From assembly GCA_021014325.1 (NCBI GenBank), contig CM037472.1:19701063-19765062 (forward strand): a stretch of 64,000 nucleotides of DNA, written 5' to 3'. The DNA comes from Plazaster borealis. Lineage: Eukaryota; Echinodermata; Asteroidea; Forcipulatida; Labidiasteridae. A program made the position numbers and the translations under genes. Below, one piece after another: positions 34,901 to 45,124 of the stretch (within the stretch, counting starts at the first letter, position 1; every line of letters starts with the position of its first letter). The notes below the pieces were generated by a model. It was not told where the DNA came from and ran no database searches. It worked only from the letters and a program-made list of their open reading frames with translations.

Positions 34901-37900
34901 CGACTGTACTACAGAGTCAATCAACATCAAACCAAGACAAGAGAAGAATTTCCGATGCTTAGGGTTAATTTATTGTTGTATTGTTGGTCTGCCTAGGTAA
35001 CCTAAAGGATTGCACTACCGAACTGAGTGGGAATGTGGAAATCCCTAACGTGAGCGACGAAAATGACCTGGACGAGATTGATGTAAGTTGAAGAGTAATT
35101 TTCTTACATGCAGTTGATCAGTTAGCCTATTGACCCCTTGCAGACGCTGAACGCATCTCCGCAAAATGCGCGTCTACCATTTCCACCATTTTGGGAGTCA
35201 ATTCATTTGTGTACATTTTCACTCCCAAAATGGTGGACAGGATTGGCGGATAAATAATGTGTGCCTGCGTCCAATATCCAGGGTTCTCCCCAGGTTTTTT
35301 CAAAACTGCGGGGCATTCTGGGCCAAAATTGTTGGATGTTTTGCTGGAGCACGCTAAATTGAAACAAGGTCTTCGGAATGTTTTCTACTTGGTGTTTTTC
35401 TTGGTTTTCAAAGCCCTACTGTGCAATTTGGAGCATTCTATTTGGTTTTCTCTTTATGCTTTTTGTGAAACTACCAAACTTTTGCGCATATCGGCCGAAA
35501 TTTGTGCGTATCTGCACGCAATTCGCATGTATCGGCCCGATACGCTAGCTTGTGCATGGGTGGAACCCTGCATATCCATACCTTGAGGAAACTTTTGGTT
35601 CTTTTTCCCTGTGCCCTTCGAGATGTTTTGTAAAAGGAGGAAGTGCGGCCAAGCGAGGCAAGGGAAGCTGATCGTTCCCTGAGTGATGAGAATGAAATGG
35701 AATGGAAGTAGTCTGAGGACTCAAGGAGTTATCTTGTCATTTATTTAAAAAGTGTCTTAATTATTGTTGTTCAAGATTATCGTCACGACAAAGAAGAACA
35801 CGGAGGAATCTAGAATACTGAAGGAGATAATGCGTATTAAAGGGACCAAGCTCATCCAAGAACAGATTGGCAAATACCTTAGTTTCCTGAAAGAGGGTAA
35901 GAGCATTTAGCGTTCAAGTTGTTTTTTAATTTGAAATCAAAGAGTATCTTAAGTGTTTTTAGTGGGTTTCTCTGGAAAGAATTAAAAATATAGACAGAAG
36001 TGACTTCAGGTTTATGGTGCAACTTTGTTATTATTACCAACAGATATATACAAAGCAATAAAATGTAATCTCCTGTTAAACAAAAATAACTAGTCATGTT
36101 CTGGTTTGAAGAGCACGTTAATTCAAACCATCTATTTTTCAAGAAGGCTATACTATTAGGATTAACAAATTATTATAACGTAAGACAAATTTTTGTAAAA
36201 GCTTTAATATGTATTGTTTGTTTAAGTCTTGCTTTGTTAAACTTAATCATACTTATTGAATTTCTCTTCCCAAAGTTTTTGTTTAGAAGTCTAATAATTT
36301 GGGGTTGAACAAAGGAAAATTGACTACAGCAAGACTTTGAACCTGCGACCTCCGGATTAGGCTTCTGACTGCCCCCCCCCTCCCCCGAACATAGAAGTCT
36401 AATAGTGTGCTATTATTTGCTGTTTATTTTCCAGAGTGTAGTAAAGGAATGATTCTTCCTTCAGCTGAAATTCAGTCCAAACCTGCCACATCAATTCCTT
36501 CAGTGTCGCCAAAGGTACATAATTTTAGCCCCTAAATCTTTATCAATAATATGGTTAAAAAAAAGAAACAAAATCTTGACCCGATTCACCAGGGCACAAT
36601 TTTATGGCTCTGCTTACTGCCAAATTTTGCGCTTGCGATCACCATTCTTCGCTTACAGGGCAAGCCCCGAATTTCTGCGCTAGCTGTGTAAGCACTGATT
36701 CTTTGCTTGAAATTCTTACTTGCGCCATTTCGGAAATCCGAATCCCTCTGTATTGCTGTGCAATGCGAGGCACTTGCAGTTAGCCCGGTACCATATCTTA
36801 AACTTTGTGGCACTCTGTGGTATCTGTGTTTAAAGGCAGGGTATACTTTTGGTAATTGTCAAAGAACAGTTTCCTCACTTGGTGTATCCCAACATATGCA
36901 TAAAATAAAAAACCTGTCAAAATTTGGGCTCAATTGGTCATCGAAGTTGCAAGAAAATATTGAAAGAAACAAACCCCACCCTTGTTGCATAGAATTGTGT
37001 GTTTTCAGATGCCTGAGAAAGGCTTCATACTCTCAGTTTCAAATTTTGGGGTGAACAAAATTACCTCTTTCTCTAAAACTAAATTATTTCAAAGGGGGTC
37101 GTTTCTAACAATGTTTTATATTATCAACAGCTCTCCAGTGCTCTTTACCAAGTAAGTTTTATGGTCATTAATTTTTGGAGTAATTACCAAAGGTATACTC
37201 TCCCTCTAATGTATTTTGTTTTTTTGTTGCACCTGTCCAGGTTTCATCTCCCGTAGTTCAGCGCCAGAATCAAGTGAACCAAGACAAGATGAAGAACATC
37301 CAGATTGGAGTCAAGATCGACACAAGTACACTCAAGCTGAATGAAGAGTTCAAGTGTTCAGCAGGGGAGCTTTATCAGACATTCACAGACCCACGGGTAA
37401 AAATAAAATAATGATTCTTAAAGATTTATTATTCTGATGATACACAGCTGTATTGTTCCTTTGATCCTAGAATACCTGGTGCTTGGCAAGTTGCCATTGA
37501 GAAACTGCAGCTGTGTATTACTGATGTTCAAAACTGGATGACATCTAACAAGCTAAAGCTCAATGAAAATAAAACCGAGTTCATTGTGCTTGGTACTCCC
37601 CAAAACCTTAAGAAACTGCCAAAGATATCTTTGCATATGGGTGATACATCGATTGACCCTACTGATTCTGTCCGCAATTTAAGAATAAAATTTGATTCTC
37701 ATATGACAATGAGCAAGCAGGTTTCTAGCCTCTGCCAATCAATAAATTTTCAATTACGTAACATAAAGAGAATCAAACTGTACCTTGATAAGGATACTCT
37801 CCATCGTGTTGTCAGAGCTTTAGTCCTCTCTCGTATTGACTATGGCAATCTCCTTTTATTTGGTGCCACGTCATATGAATTGGACAGAGTTCAAAGATTA

Positions 37901-40470
37901 CAAAATAGTGCAGCTCGTTTAATATGTTCCACACCCTTGAGAGAACATATTACCCCATCACTTAGGGAACTTCATTGGCTACCAATTAGAGAACGAATCC
38001 ATTTTAAAATTGCTCTTCTAGTTTTTAAATGCTTGAACAAAGCTACACCTCGTTATATTACCACTTTACTGTCACATTACACTCCTCCACGATTCCTTCG
38101 GTCCACACTTGACATCACTCGCTTGAATGTTCCCCGAGCAAAAAAAGTTCTAGGTCAAAAGGCTTTCAGTGTGGCTGGGCCAATGATTTGGAACAATCTC
38201 CCTACTGTCATTAGGGAATCTAATACTCTATCTAAGACTCACCTTTTTCCATGTTAATTTCTTTCTAGTGCGCTATGATCTTGATGGAATAGCGCCTTAT
38301 AAATTTTAATTGTTAATTGTTAATTGTTAATTGTTAAAGGGATTGTATTCGTTTAAAAATTAGAACCCACTGTTTGTTTCAATCTTATATAGTTGTAGAT
38401 ATATACCATAAAACTAACCTCTCACTGATCTAAATCGAGACCCTGTCTATATCCCATCATTGGAGCAGGTTATAAATTTCTTGTAAAATTTCAGGCCTTG
38501 TGCTTAAGCTTTTTGTAAAGTAGCCCACCGGGCTTGTAAACTGTGCATTTACTTGCCCCAGGTAGTTTTAGTAACCCATAACTTAAACATGTATTGATTT
38601 TACATTTCTGATGTATTAATGGTAGCAATCACAACCAGTTTAATGGTCAAATGAAGTTACATTCGCACATTCAAAAATAAATGAACACATTAAAAACATG
38701 TATTATTCACATCTTTCAATTCTATTGAGTATCAACATTTACTAAGATACAAGTCTTCTCTTAGTGGCTTGTTCAAATAAAAACAGTTTATATGTTATAT
38801 AACTTGTAGTAACAATTATGGTCCAGTAAAAGTTTTGAGCTACAAGTCCTAAAGTCTTGTGGCTTTTCCGCCAAAATCGAACCGTGACTTGGTATGTTGA
38901 CAATCTTTCTGAATTGTAATTTTCTTTTGACAGAGAGTTTCAGCATTCACACGAGGCCAGGCCGTTATGGAGCCAACCGCAGGGGGCAAGTTTAGCTTGT
39001 TTGATGGCAATGTCAGTGGAGAGTTTGTTTCGTTGGTGAGTTTGTATTATCATGATCCTGTTCCCACCTTAACCAGAAAAAAAACCTCAACATTCTATAG
39101 ATGAAGTGGCTATAATGTGCCTTAAGTTCTTGGTAGGCACTATGCCACTCATTGCACCCAGCATTAATTGTTTTCTTCTTAAAAGCATCACAGGCATCTT
39201 CCACCAATGGAATACTTCTCAAGTACACATTTTACGTACGGGTTAGCCTTAAAATAAGGTTCACCTCATTTTACAGCTAAAATGGATTTGTGAAGTAGTC
39301 AATGATGTTGACACAACCTGTTTATATCCCACGGGTATTAATGGGTACCTGCGAGGGTAGAGGTTGATATTGTGTTTGAAAAAGTATCAGAGCGCCACGG
39401 CAGCCATGGGCTGTATACTCCCACAGGAGCTGAGAAAGATAACACAAATGTTATTGGCCCAATGACCAGGGCACTTACGTAAAGCGCATTGGTACGTTAT
39501 TGTAAAATGCGCTATATAAGATGTAGTTTTTATTATTATCCCTTGTGGTTCATAACTTGATATTATTATTATTAATAAACACAGAACAAGCTGTAGCAGT
39601 AATTTAGGTTTGTGATTTTCAGGGAAACCTTGAGGTTGTTAGTTTGATAATAACAGAGTCGCTTGTGGTTTTAATATTTCTGCAGTGTCAGAAATCACTT
39701 AATGTATGGCTTAATTCGGAGCTATCAAGAACAACTTAAGTTTTTCGCTGTAGACTGTGCAAGTCTCGCGCGTATTCAAACTTCCGGGACCATTGTGCTT
39801 TTAGTGGTTGAACATATTCGGGCGTGGATTTACAAATGGGGTTTCTAAAAAGTTAAGTTCAAATAAGCATCCTTGTCCCAGAGTTTTAAGTTTGTTTCAA
39901 TAAAAATTAACAAATTATTTGTGTTTTTATTAAAAAACCTAAAACTCATTTAAAATAAAATGTAATGAGTATTTTTGCTGTTTAGATTCTTTCATAGATA
40001 TAGTTTAAAACAAAGATTTTAATTATGCAGACTTCAACATCTAAGTATTTGATTTTGGGAATTTGTTTTTCTTTTTCAGGAGCCTTTGAAAATTGTCCAA
40101 CGTTGGAGATTTAAGTCCTGGCCCGATGGTAAGTTTATTTCATCAAGGAAATTGTAAAATGTTGTTCTTTGTTATAAAACCATCATGAATATGCATTTGA
40201 TTTTCTGAAAGCACAGAAAATGTCGTCAGAAGTTCATTTAGATGTTTTAGAAATGTTTTTAATTTTATCTCTCTCGGTTTCTCTGTTCCTAAAACAGCCC
40301 ACTACTCAACAGTCACGATCGAGTTAACCCAGAAATCAGACTGCACAAAGTTGACCCTCACTCAAGTTGGTATCCCGTCAGCAGACTTTGACAGGACGAA
40401 AAGCGGCTGGAAAACACACTACTGGCAAGCCATCATGGCCACATTTGGTTTTGGGGCGCGGTTATTTTGA
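31996..40470 (+). CDS. AHSA1: activator of Hsp90 ATPase (Aha1), complete, 10 exons
   Basis: Exons: 31996-32075, 33504-33583, 34183-34293, 34997-35082, 35776-35896, 36435-36514, 37241-37396, 38934-39035, 40080-40128, 40298-40470. They join in phase to 345 codons plus TGA, with GT/AG at every junction; human AHSA1 is 338 aa. Aha1 is a cytosolic co-chaperone that binds the Hsp90 dimer and stimulates its ATPase. The start MAKWGEGDPRWIVEER is diagnostic, and the regulatory motif NVNNWHW is at residues 21-27. The Aha1 N-domain spans about 28-160 (KLIFFYEWNIKLGWKG). A Ser/Pro-rich linker, about 160-200, follows. The C-terminal AHSA1 (SRPBCC) domain runs from about 203 to the end (FDGNVSGEF, WRFKSWPD, TFGFGARLF). 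No residue looks disabling. A LINE fragment, MITEs and a pogo-like MITE sit in its introns. Confidence 0.96.
32550..32760. repeat. dispersed repeat copy 1, carrying a palindromic insert
   Basis: The sequence CGTAACCCTCATCCTC..CAGACCGGACGGTTAC and the later CCAGACTAGTGACCAGATTT match a second copy at 33660-33840 in the next intron. Relative to that copy, about 40 bp more is present here, made up of the palindrome at 32617-32663. Confidence 0.65.
32617..32663. repeat. palindrome, CCATGGAGGAAGG type
   Basis: Arms AACCATGGAGGAAGG (32622-32636) and CCTTCCTCCATGGTT (32645-32659) are perfect, with an 8-base loop, and extend imperfectly outward through TTTAA. This is the best-formed inverted pair of this motif group in the window. 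Confidence 0.85.
33660..33840. repeat. dispersed repeat copy 2
   Basis: Matches 32550-32760 (GTAACCCGTGATCCTCCAGA, GTCAGACTTGTGATCAGATT) but lacks the palindromic insert. It lies in AHSA1 intron 2. Confidence 0.6.
33869..34054. mobile_element. GGGCCC-ended MITE
   Basis: Ends GGGCCCAATTTCATAGAGCT and GCAGCTCTATGAAA, with inner CTTAAGCA on both sides. Same family as 26702-26894. AHSA1 intron 2. Confidence 0.75.
34720..34906. mobile_element. pogo/Tigger-like MITE with TA duplication
   Basis: The terminal inverted repeats are CAGTCAACTCTCGTTATAAC and, inverted at the right end, CAGTCGGCTCTTGTTATAGA. TA flanks both sides (34718-34719, 34907-34908). CAGT ends with TA target sites fit pogo/Tigger-type Tc1-mariner elements. 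No transposase. AHSA1 intron 3. Confidence 0.75.
36586..36720. mobile_element. degraded copy of the GGGCCCTG MITE family
   Basis: GGCTCTGCTTACTGCCAAAT then TTTGCGCTTGCGATCACCAT matches the fuller copy at 43396-43638. The right end is lost. AHSA1 intron 6. Confidence 0.55.
36830..37209. mobile_element. TTAA MITE, subfamily B, next to AHSA1 exon 7 acceptor
   Basis: TTAA at 36830 and CTAA at 37206; ends AGGCAGGGTATACTTTTGG and CCAAAGGTATACTCTCCCT. The right edge lies 31 bp before exon 7. The edge sequence TCTAATG is the only clear branch-point match before the T-rich tract and the acceptor CCAG. The central palindrome is degenerate. Confidence 0.7.
37415..38336 (+). mobile_element. 5'-truncated L2-like LINE with intact 3' ORF and (TAATTGT)n tail
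   Basis: An open frame from about 37415 to 38257 encodes the reverse transcriptase end of an L2/CR1/jockey-type element. It runs from the catalytic block YYSDDTQLY (usual form YADD) through KLNENKTEFIVLG, RIDYGNLLLFG, RLQNSAARLI, LHWLPIRERIHFKI and FSVAGPMIWNNLPTVIR. The 3' UTR ends GCGCCTTATAAATTTTAATT followed by about four TAATTGT units. It inserted only 18-25 bp after the exon 7 donor of AHSA1. The frame lacks stops, so the copy is fairly young, but it is truncated and immobile. Confidence 0.88.
38337..38425. mobile_element. left-end fragment of TTAA MITE subfamily A
   Basis: AAAGGGATTGTATTCG, then CCACTGTTTGTTTCAAT and TATATACCATAAAACTAACC match the left third of 11437-11843. It directly follows the LINE tail, so the LINE may have inserted into it or ended in it. 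Confidence 0.6.
39320..39540 (+). mobile_element. SINE family 1, 3' portion
   Basis: GGGCTGTATACTCCCACAGG, GAGCTGAGAAAG, TGACCAGGGCAC and the end TGCGCTATATAAGATG plus TTATTAT match the 3' half of the full SINE at 52208-52550. The tRNA head is missing. AHSA1 intron 8. Confidence 0.65.
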
Positions 40471-40676
40471 TGTCGGCTCTTGGGTTGGTTGACAGCAGGA
40501 CCCAAACATAATGATCTATTTATGTGTACATAAACGGAAAGTGCAGATACATGTAATTGTTTTTTTTTTAAAATAGCATTAAGATATTTCCTTGGGAAAA
40601 ATTGAAATTGTGGCTGGGGGGATGGGGGGTGATTGGTACTTGGTACTTGGTGCAAGGGATGAAGTCTACTCTTAAC

Positions 40677-41051
40677 ATAAAGGCATCGTACACGTTTGGT
40701 AATTGTCAAAGACCAGTGTTCTCACTTGGTGTATCCCAACATATGCATAAAATAACAAGCCTATGAAAATTTGGGCTCAATTGGTCATCGAAGTTGCAAG
40801 AAAATGATGGAAGAAAAAACACCCTTGTTGTGGGAAATTTGTGTGCTTTCAGATAAGAATAAAAACTTCTTGCAAGAAGTTTTTATTATTTTAGTGAGAA
40901 ATTACCTCTTTCTCAAAAACTACGTTACTTCAGAGGGAGTCGTTTCCTACAATGTTTTATACTATCATCAGCTCTCCGTTGCTTGTTACCAAGTATTTTT
41001 TTATGCTAATATTTGTTTTGAGTCGTTACCAAACGTGTACGATACCTTTAA
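40677..41051. mobile_element. TTAA-type MITE, subfamily B, nearly consensus
   Basis: Ends AGGCATCGTACACGTTTGG and CCAAACGTGTACGATACCT are perfect inverted repeats over 17 of 19 positions. The right flank is TTAA; the left is ATAA, a likely mutated copy. The centre is a 30-bp palindrome AATAAAAACTTCTTG/CAAGAAGTTTTTATT. It lies 200 bp after the AHSA1 stop, possibly inside its 3' UTR. Confidence 0.85.
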
Positions 41052-43395
41052 AGGTGTTATCTAAGTTAAGTGTTTGATATCATGTTATCAATGATTAGCC
41101 AATGACAAATGAATTTTATGTTGGCTATAACGGAGGCAAGTAACACCACTTGAAAGTTAACTCAGTCCCTTGCTGAGAAATGGAGGTGGGGGGTGGGGCT
41201 AAGTAGTACAATGGATCAGTGCTAACATTTAATCAAGTCTTGATGTTGTATTATTAATCAAAGCTTTGACAGATAATGTTTTGACTGGAAAGTTGGACAT
41301 GCTCGCTAACAGAAGCCCCACTGAAAACTCCATGTTAACAAAATACAAATTTAACATAAGTGACCACAGGTATTATCAGTTTTTTCAGAATGATTTTTTG
41401 TTTGACTTGATATGTTGACCTTTGTCAAAACGAATTTCAACGTATGAAGTCACAAAGTCAATCAGAAAACCATGTCTCTCACACCCATTGTCCATGGTTA
41501 TCCTGAGAAAATGGGAAGTGTCTTAAAAGTCGAAACGGTAGGAATGTTCTAATTGGATTGGATGAGTATTCCAGTGCGTGCTCATGGACCGTTCCGTTGG
41601 ACCGCCGGAATGTTTCACTGGAACGTTCAAAATACGAATGCGCGTAATCACTCGTGTAGGATTGCTCCCGTACTTCGGCACAATGCTACGGTCCAGGGGA
41701 ACGCTCTGGTGGTCCAATGGATTGCAGGCATGTGCCCACGGGACTGATCTTTTGTGCCTAGAACGTACCAGACTTTTGAGACGCTCCCTCACCATGAGGT
41801 ATGATCACAAACAAACTTCCTTAATATCCATCAGTACGTCAAGCACCGTGCATGCATAGCTTATCCAGCAAACTGATTGGGCTCCGATGGAACTGGGTGC
41901 TCAAAAATTGTTGTTTATTTATGTTAAATTTAAAAAAATCTCACTTCATGACAATGTTTGATACATGAAATAGCCCCCGCTCCCCCCCCCCCAGTGAAAA
42001 TTTCTTGTTTTGCCACTGCTCAAAATCTAATGGATTATAACGGAATTACTACTACTTACCTCAATACTGTATGCCAGTTGGTTTGGTCATGTATAACTGT
42101 GGACAATAAACATTTTATTGCTAGTTTCTTGTCAACCTATCTCTGAAAGTGGAAGAAGGAATTTTAAAATATTTATTTGTTACTTGTTTAACCTTGTCAA
42201 AAGAATGTACATGTCTGCTTTTTATTGGCCAACCTTCCCCTTCTTTCTCAAGGACTTCAAATTGATGCTACAGACTAAAAAATAACTATTCCATGTAATG
42301 AACTAATTCAACCGAAACGTCATCATCACAAGAATATCTTGCATGCACCAATTTGGGAGTCAATGTCCCTATGTGTTTTACAGTGTTGTCTGTATTTAAG
42401 GTAACACAGAGTTTACACAATTACCATTGACTCCCAAAACAGGGAGAGTGGCGGTGGTGCAGGGGGTCAATAGACACATTTTCTGGAAAATATGGACTTG
42501 AATTAAATTTATTATTTTCAGTCAACTTTTGGGGACGTTTTAAATATGTTAAATGCATTTTCTTTTTTAAATAATGAACAATTTATATTTTCCATTCAGA
42601 GCCAAAGTGCCAAATTCAAAAAAGTAACTATCAATCTTCATTGCCCTTTAATAACATGTCTATCATGCAGTGTATGATGATTTGTTTTAGAACAACAACC
42701 AAATCTGTTGCAAGTGGGATATCTAGCACCGAGCAGATGTTTGATTTGGCTTAGACTTCATTTCAAGTCTGAGATTGTGGTTATTTATCTGCATCAGCCA
42801 CGCAAAACTCCCCCCCCCCCACCCGCAGATTGACTATCACATGCCCTAAGAGCGAAGGTTAATATGGGGGTTAATCCACAAGAGGGCGCTATTTCAGGCA
42901 ATAGTTGGCCATCGGGTAGATAAAAAACAACGATCGCAGACTTGAAACCCAGCCTAGGTTCGGCTGTGAAATACTCTCGACAAATTCAAGCAAATCCTGC
43001 AGTTGGTTTCTGAAGGGTTTGCACCGACTGTGGCTAAACCCGATGCTTAAATTAAAAGGTATTAAGAAAATGATGTGAAATCACTCTAATATTTTTTTAT
43101 AGGAGATATGAATGTATAGGAATAATAACTGAACTGTTTGCAATTTTTCACGCTTTTTGTTGTGGTGACAAATAAATATGTGCGGAAACTTGAACATCAA
43201 AGATTGCAGATATCTCTTTATTCATAAGGACACTTTCAAAGACCAACAAAGCATTACACGGGCGAGAATTATCGCTGACAACAAGGTCTCAAACAAGAGT
43301 CCAATTTTAGGAGGTATGTTGAAAGGTTGAAATGTTGGCATTTCATCTTTTTGGGGACCACAAGAGTTGTAGATTTCAAGGAGCCGTTGGGAACA

Positions 43396-43638
43396 GGGCC
43401 CTGTTTCATGGATCTGCTTACCGCCAAATTCTGCGCTTACGATCACCATTCTCCGCTTACTGTGCAAGCGACGAATTTCTGCACTAGCTATGTAAGCGAA
43501 GAATGCCTAGTAACGTAGAGTACGCACACGCAAAAATGCCCTGCTAACCTGTGAAATACACGACATAAGCGCGAAATTTCCTGCTTCGGTAAGCGCCGAT
43601 TCTTTGCTTATAATAAGCAGAGCCATGAAATTGGGCCC
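43396..43638. mobile_element. GGGCCCTG..CAGGGCCC-type MITE
   Basis: The left end GGGCCCTGTTTCATGGATCT then GCTTAC is inverted against AAGCAGAGCCATGAAATTGG then GCCC. The body is rich in CGCTTAC repeats. A degraded relative lies at 36586-36720. Confidence 0.75.
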
Positions 43639-43834
43639 AGTACACTCAGCACTAGAGAAGTGGATCAATTAGCATGATTTTATTTATTTTTCAACTGAAG
43701 AAAGTAAAACTTTTGTTTTATCAAGTAAAAAGTAGTAAAGTCTGTCCTGATCTAATAATATATCTCATCAAGCCGGTATTTATATACGGTTTCCTTGGCA
43801 TTAAACGACTGAGAATATTTTTATTCCCTGTGGA

Positions 43835-44040
43835 CAAGATGTTAGTCCACCGCAGGTTACTCCCAGCTCACACTGGTACCCATTTGTTCTCCTCGGTGGA
43901 GAGAAGCAATTGTGATAAATTGCCTTGCTCAAGGACACAAGTGTCGTGTTTGACCAGGCCAGGATTCAAACCCACATTCTCAGTCTGTAAATAACAGAAC
44001 TTGAGTCCTCCGCACTCGACTGTTCGGCCACCGCACCCCA
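43835..44040 (-). mobile_element. SINE family 1, 5' half
   Basis: The minus strand reads GTGGGGTGCGGTGGCCGAAC then AGTCGAGTGC, and GTGGGTTTGAATCCTGGCC with CACTTGTGTCCTTGAGCAAG, matching the tRNA-like head and body of 52208-52550. It is truncated before the GCGCTATATAAG end. Confidence 0.7.
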
Positions 44041-45124
44041 CAAGCAGCCATAAAAATGTCTGAATTTAAATAAAGGTCTGCAATTTCTCATCCCTGCTAA
44101 CAAGAAGAACCTAGTTTGCCAACAACAAAAAGGGCTACCAGCTAAAATACTATGTCATCATGTACATGTTTATTGCTTATGACTGGTTTACAAAAGAATC
44201 TTGCGAACTCAATTAGCTTAGCAGAATCTTCTTCCAAGCAGCTCTTTAAATGTCATGCCTTGGCATGAACGGATTAAAACAAGTAATTAAATAATCATGT
44301 AACCACTGATCAGAAATGCTTTTAGCAAGATACCCATTTGGTGCCAAAAACAATGTACAATGTTCAAGTATTTTGTTTTACACTGTATAAACTGCCCTCA
44401 ATTGAAATCTGCCTGCCAGTGCGTGCCCTTATTGTGTTTTGCATAGAAATTTGAATGAGGAGTGACGTCAATGGTCATATAATTCAAAGGTGATCTGACC
44501 TGTGACGCCACTCCTAATTGGTGAGCATAACGGCAGACAGAAACGTCATGTTTTGGTCTAAAATGCTGCCATACATACAGAAACCCCAAACCTGTAAATT
44601 ATACTTATTTCTTGTACTATAGGTCAATAACTCAAGTCAAATAAGATTTGCTTAGAAAATAGAAGTTTCAAAGGAACACATACCCAAGCCTGGAATTTCA
44701 TCTTTGAGAGGAAACAAGGAAGATAGTGGTAGCACTTAAAGACTAACTAATAAAATAAAAACTGCATGAGCTTTCATAGCAACAATTACTTCATCAGATG
44801 CAATGAAGGGGACAAGCCAAGTACATGCATGTATTTTATTGCTATCTTTGAGAGGGCAATGCCATTTTCATTTTGCAAAGGGCACTTCCATGGGAAAATC
44901 TTAAAGTCTATGGGAAACTTTAGAAGGGGCACCAAGGCCAAGACCAGGGCCACTAAAGGCCATGGCATCCATGACCTTCATGTTATTCCAGGCCTGCGTT
45001 TCTTGCAGTGCACTGTACAAGTGTACTATTAGGAGCAGTTTCTCTGCACAGGGCTAAAATAAATAATTTAAAACATTCACTTCCAATGCAAACAATTTTC
45101 AATGAACACCTTCCTCAAAGAGTC

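Larger units (their letters stand above)
40471..45124. other. convergent intergenic region, AHSA1 / DMAC2-like
   Basis: This follows the AHSA1 stop and must contain its 3' UTR. AATAAA signals occur at about 42104 and 43169, but which is used cannot be told. TTTATT near 44834 could serve DMAC2 on the minus strand. Repeats: TTAA MITE 40677-41051, GGGCCC-type MITE 43396-43638, SINE 43835-44040. A more GC-rich patch at 41520-41780 shows no recognisable coding motif. No further gene is seen. Confidence 0.45.
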
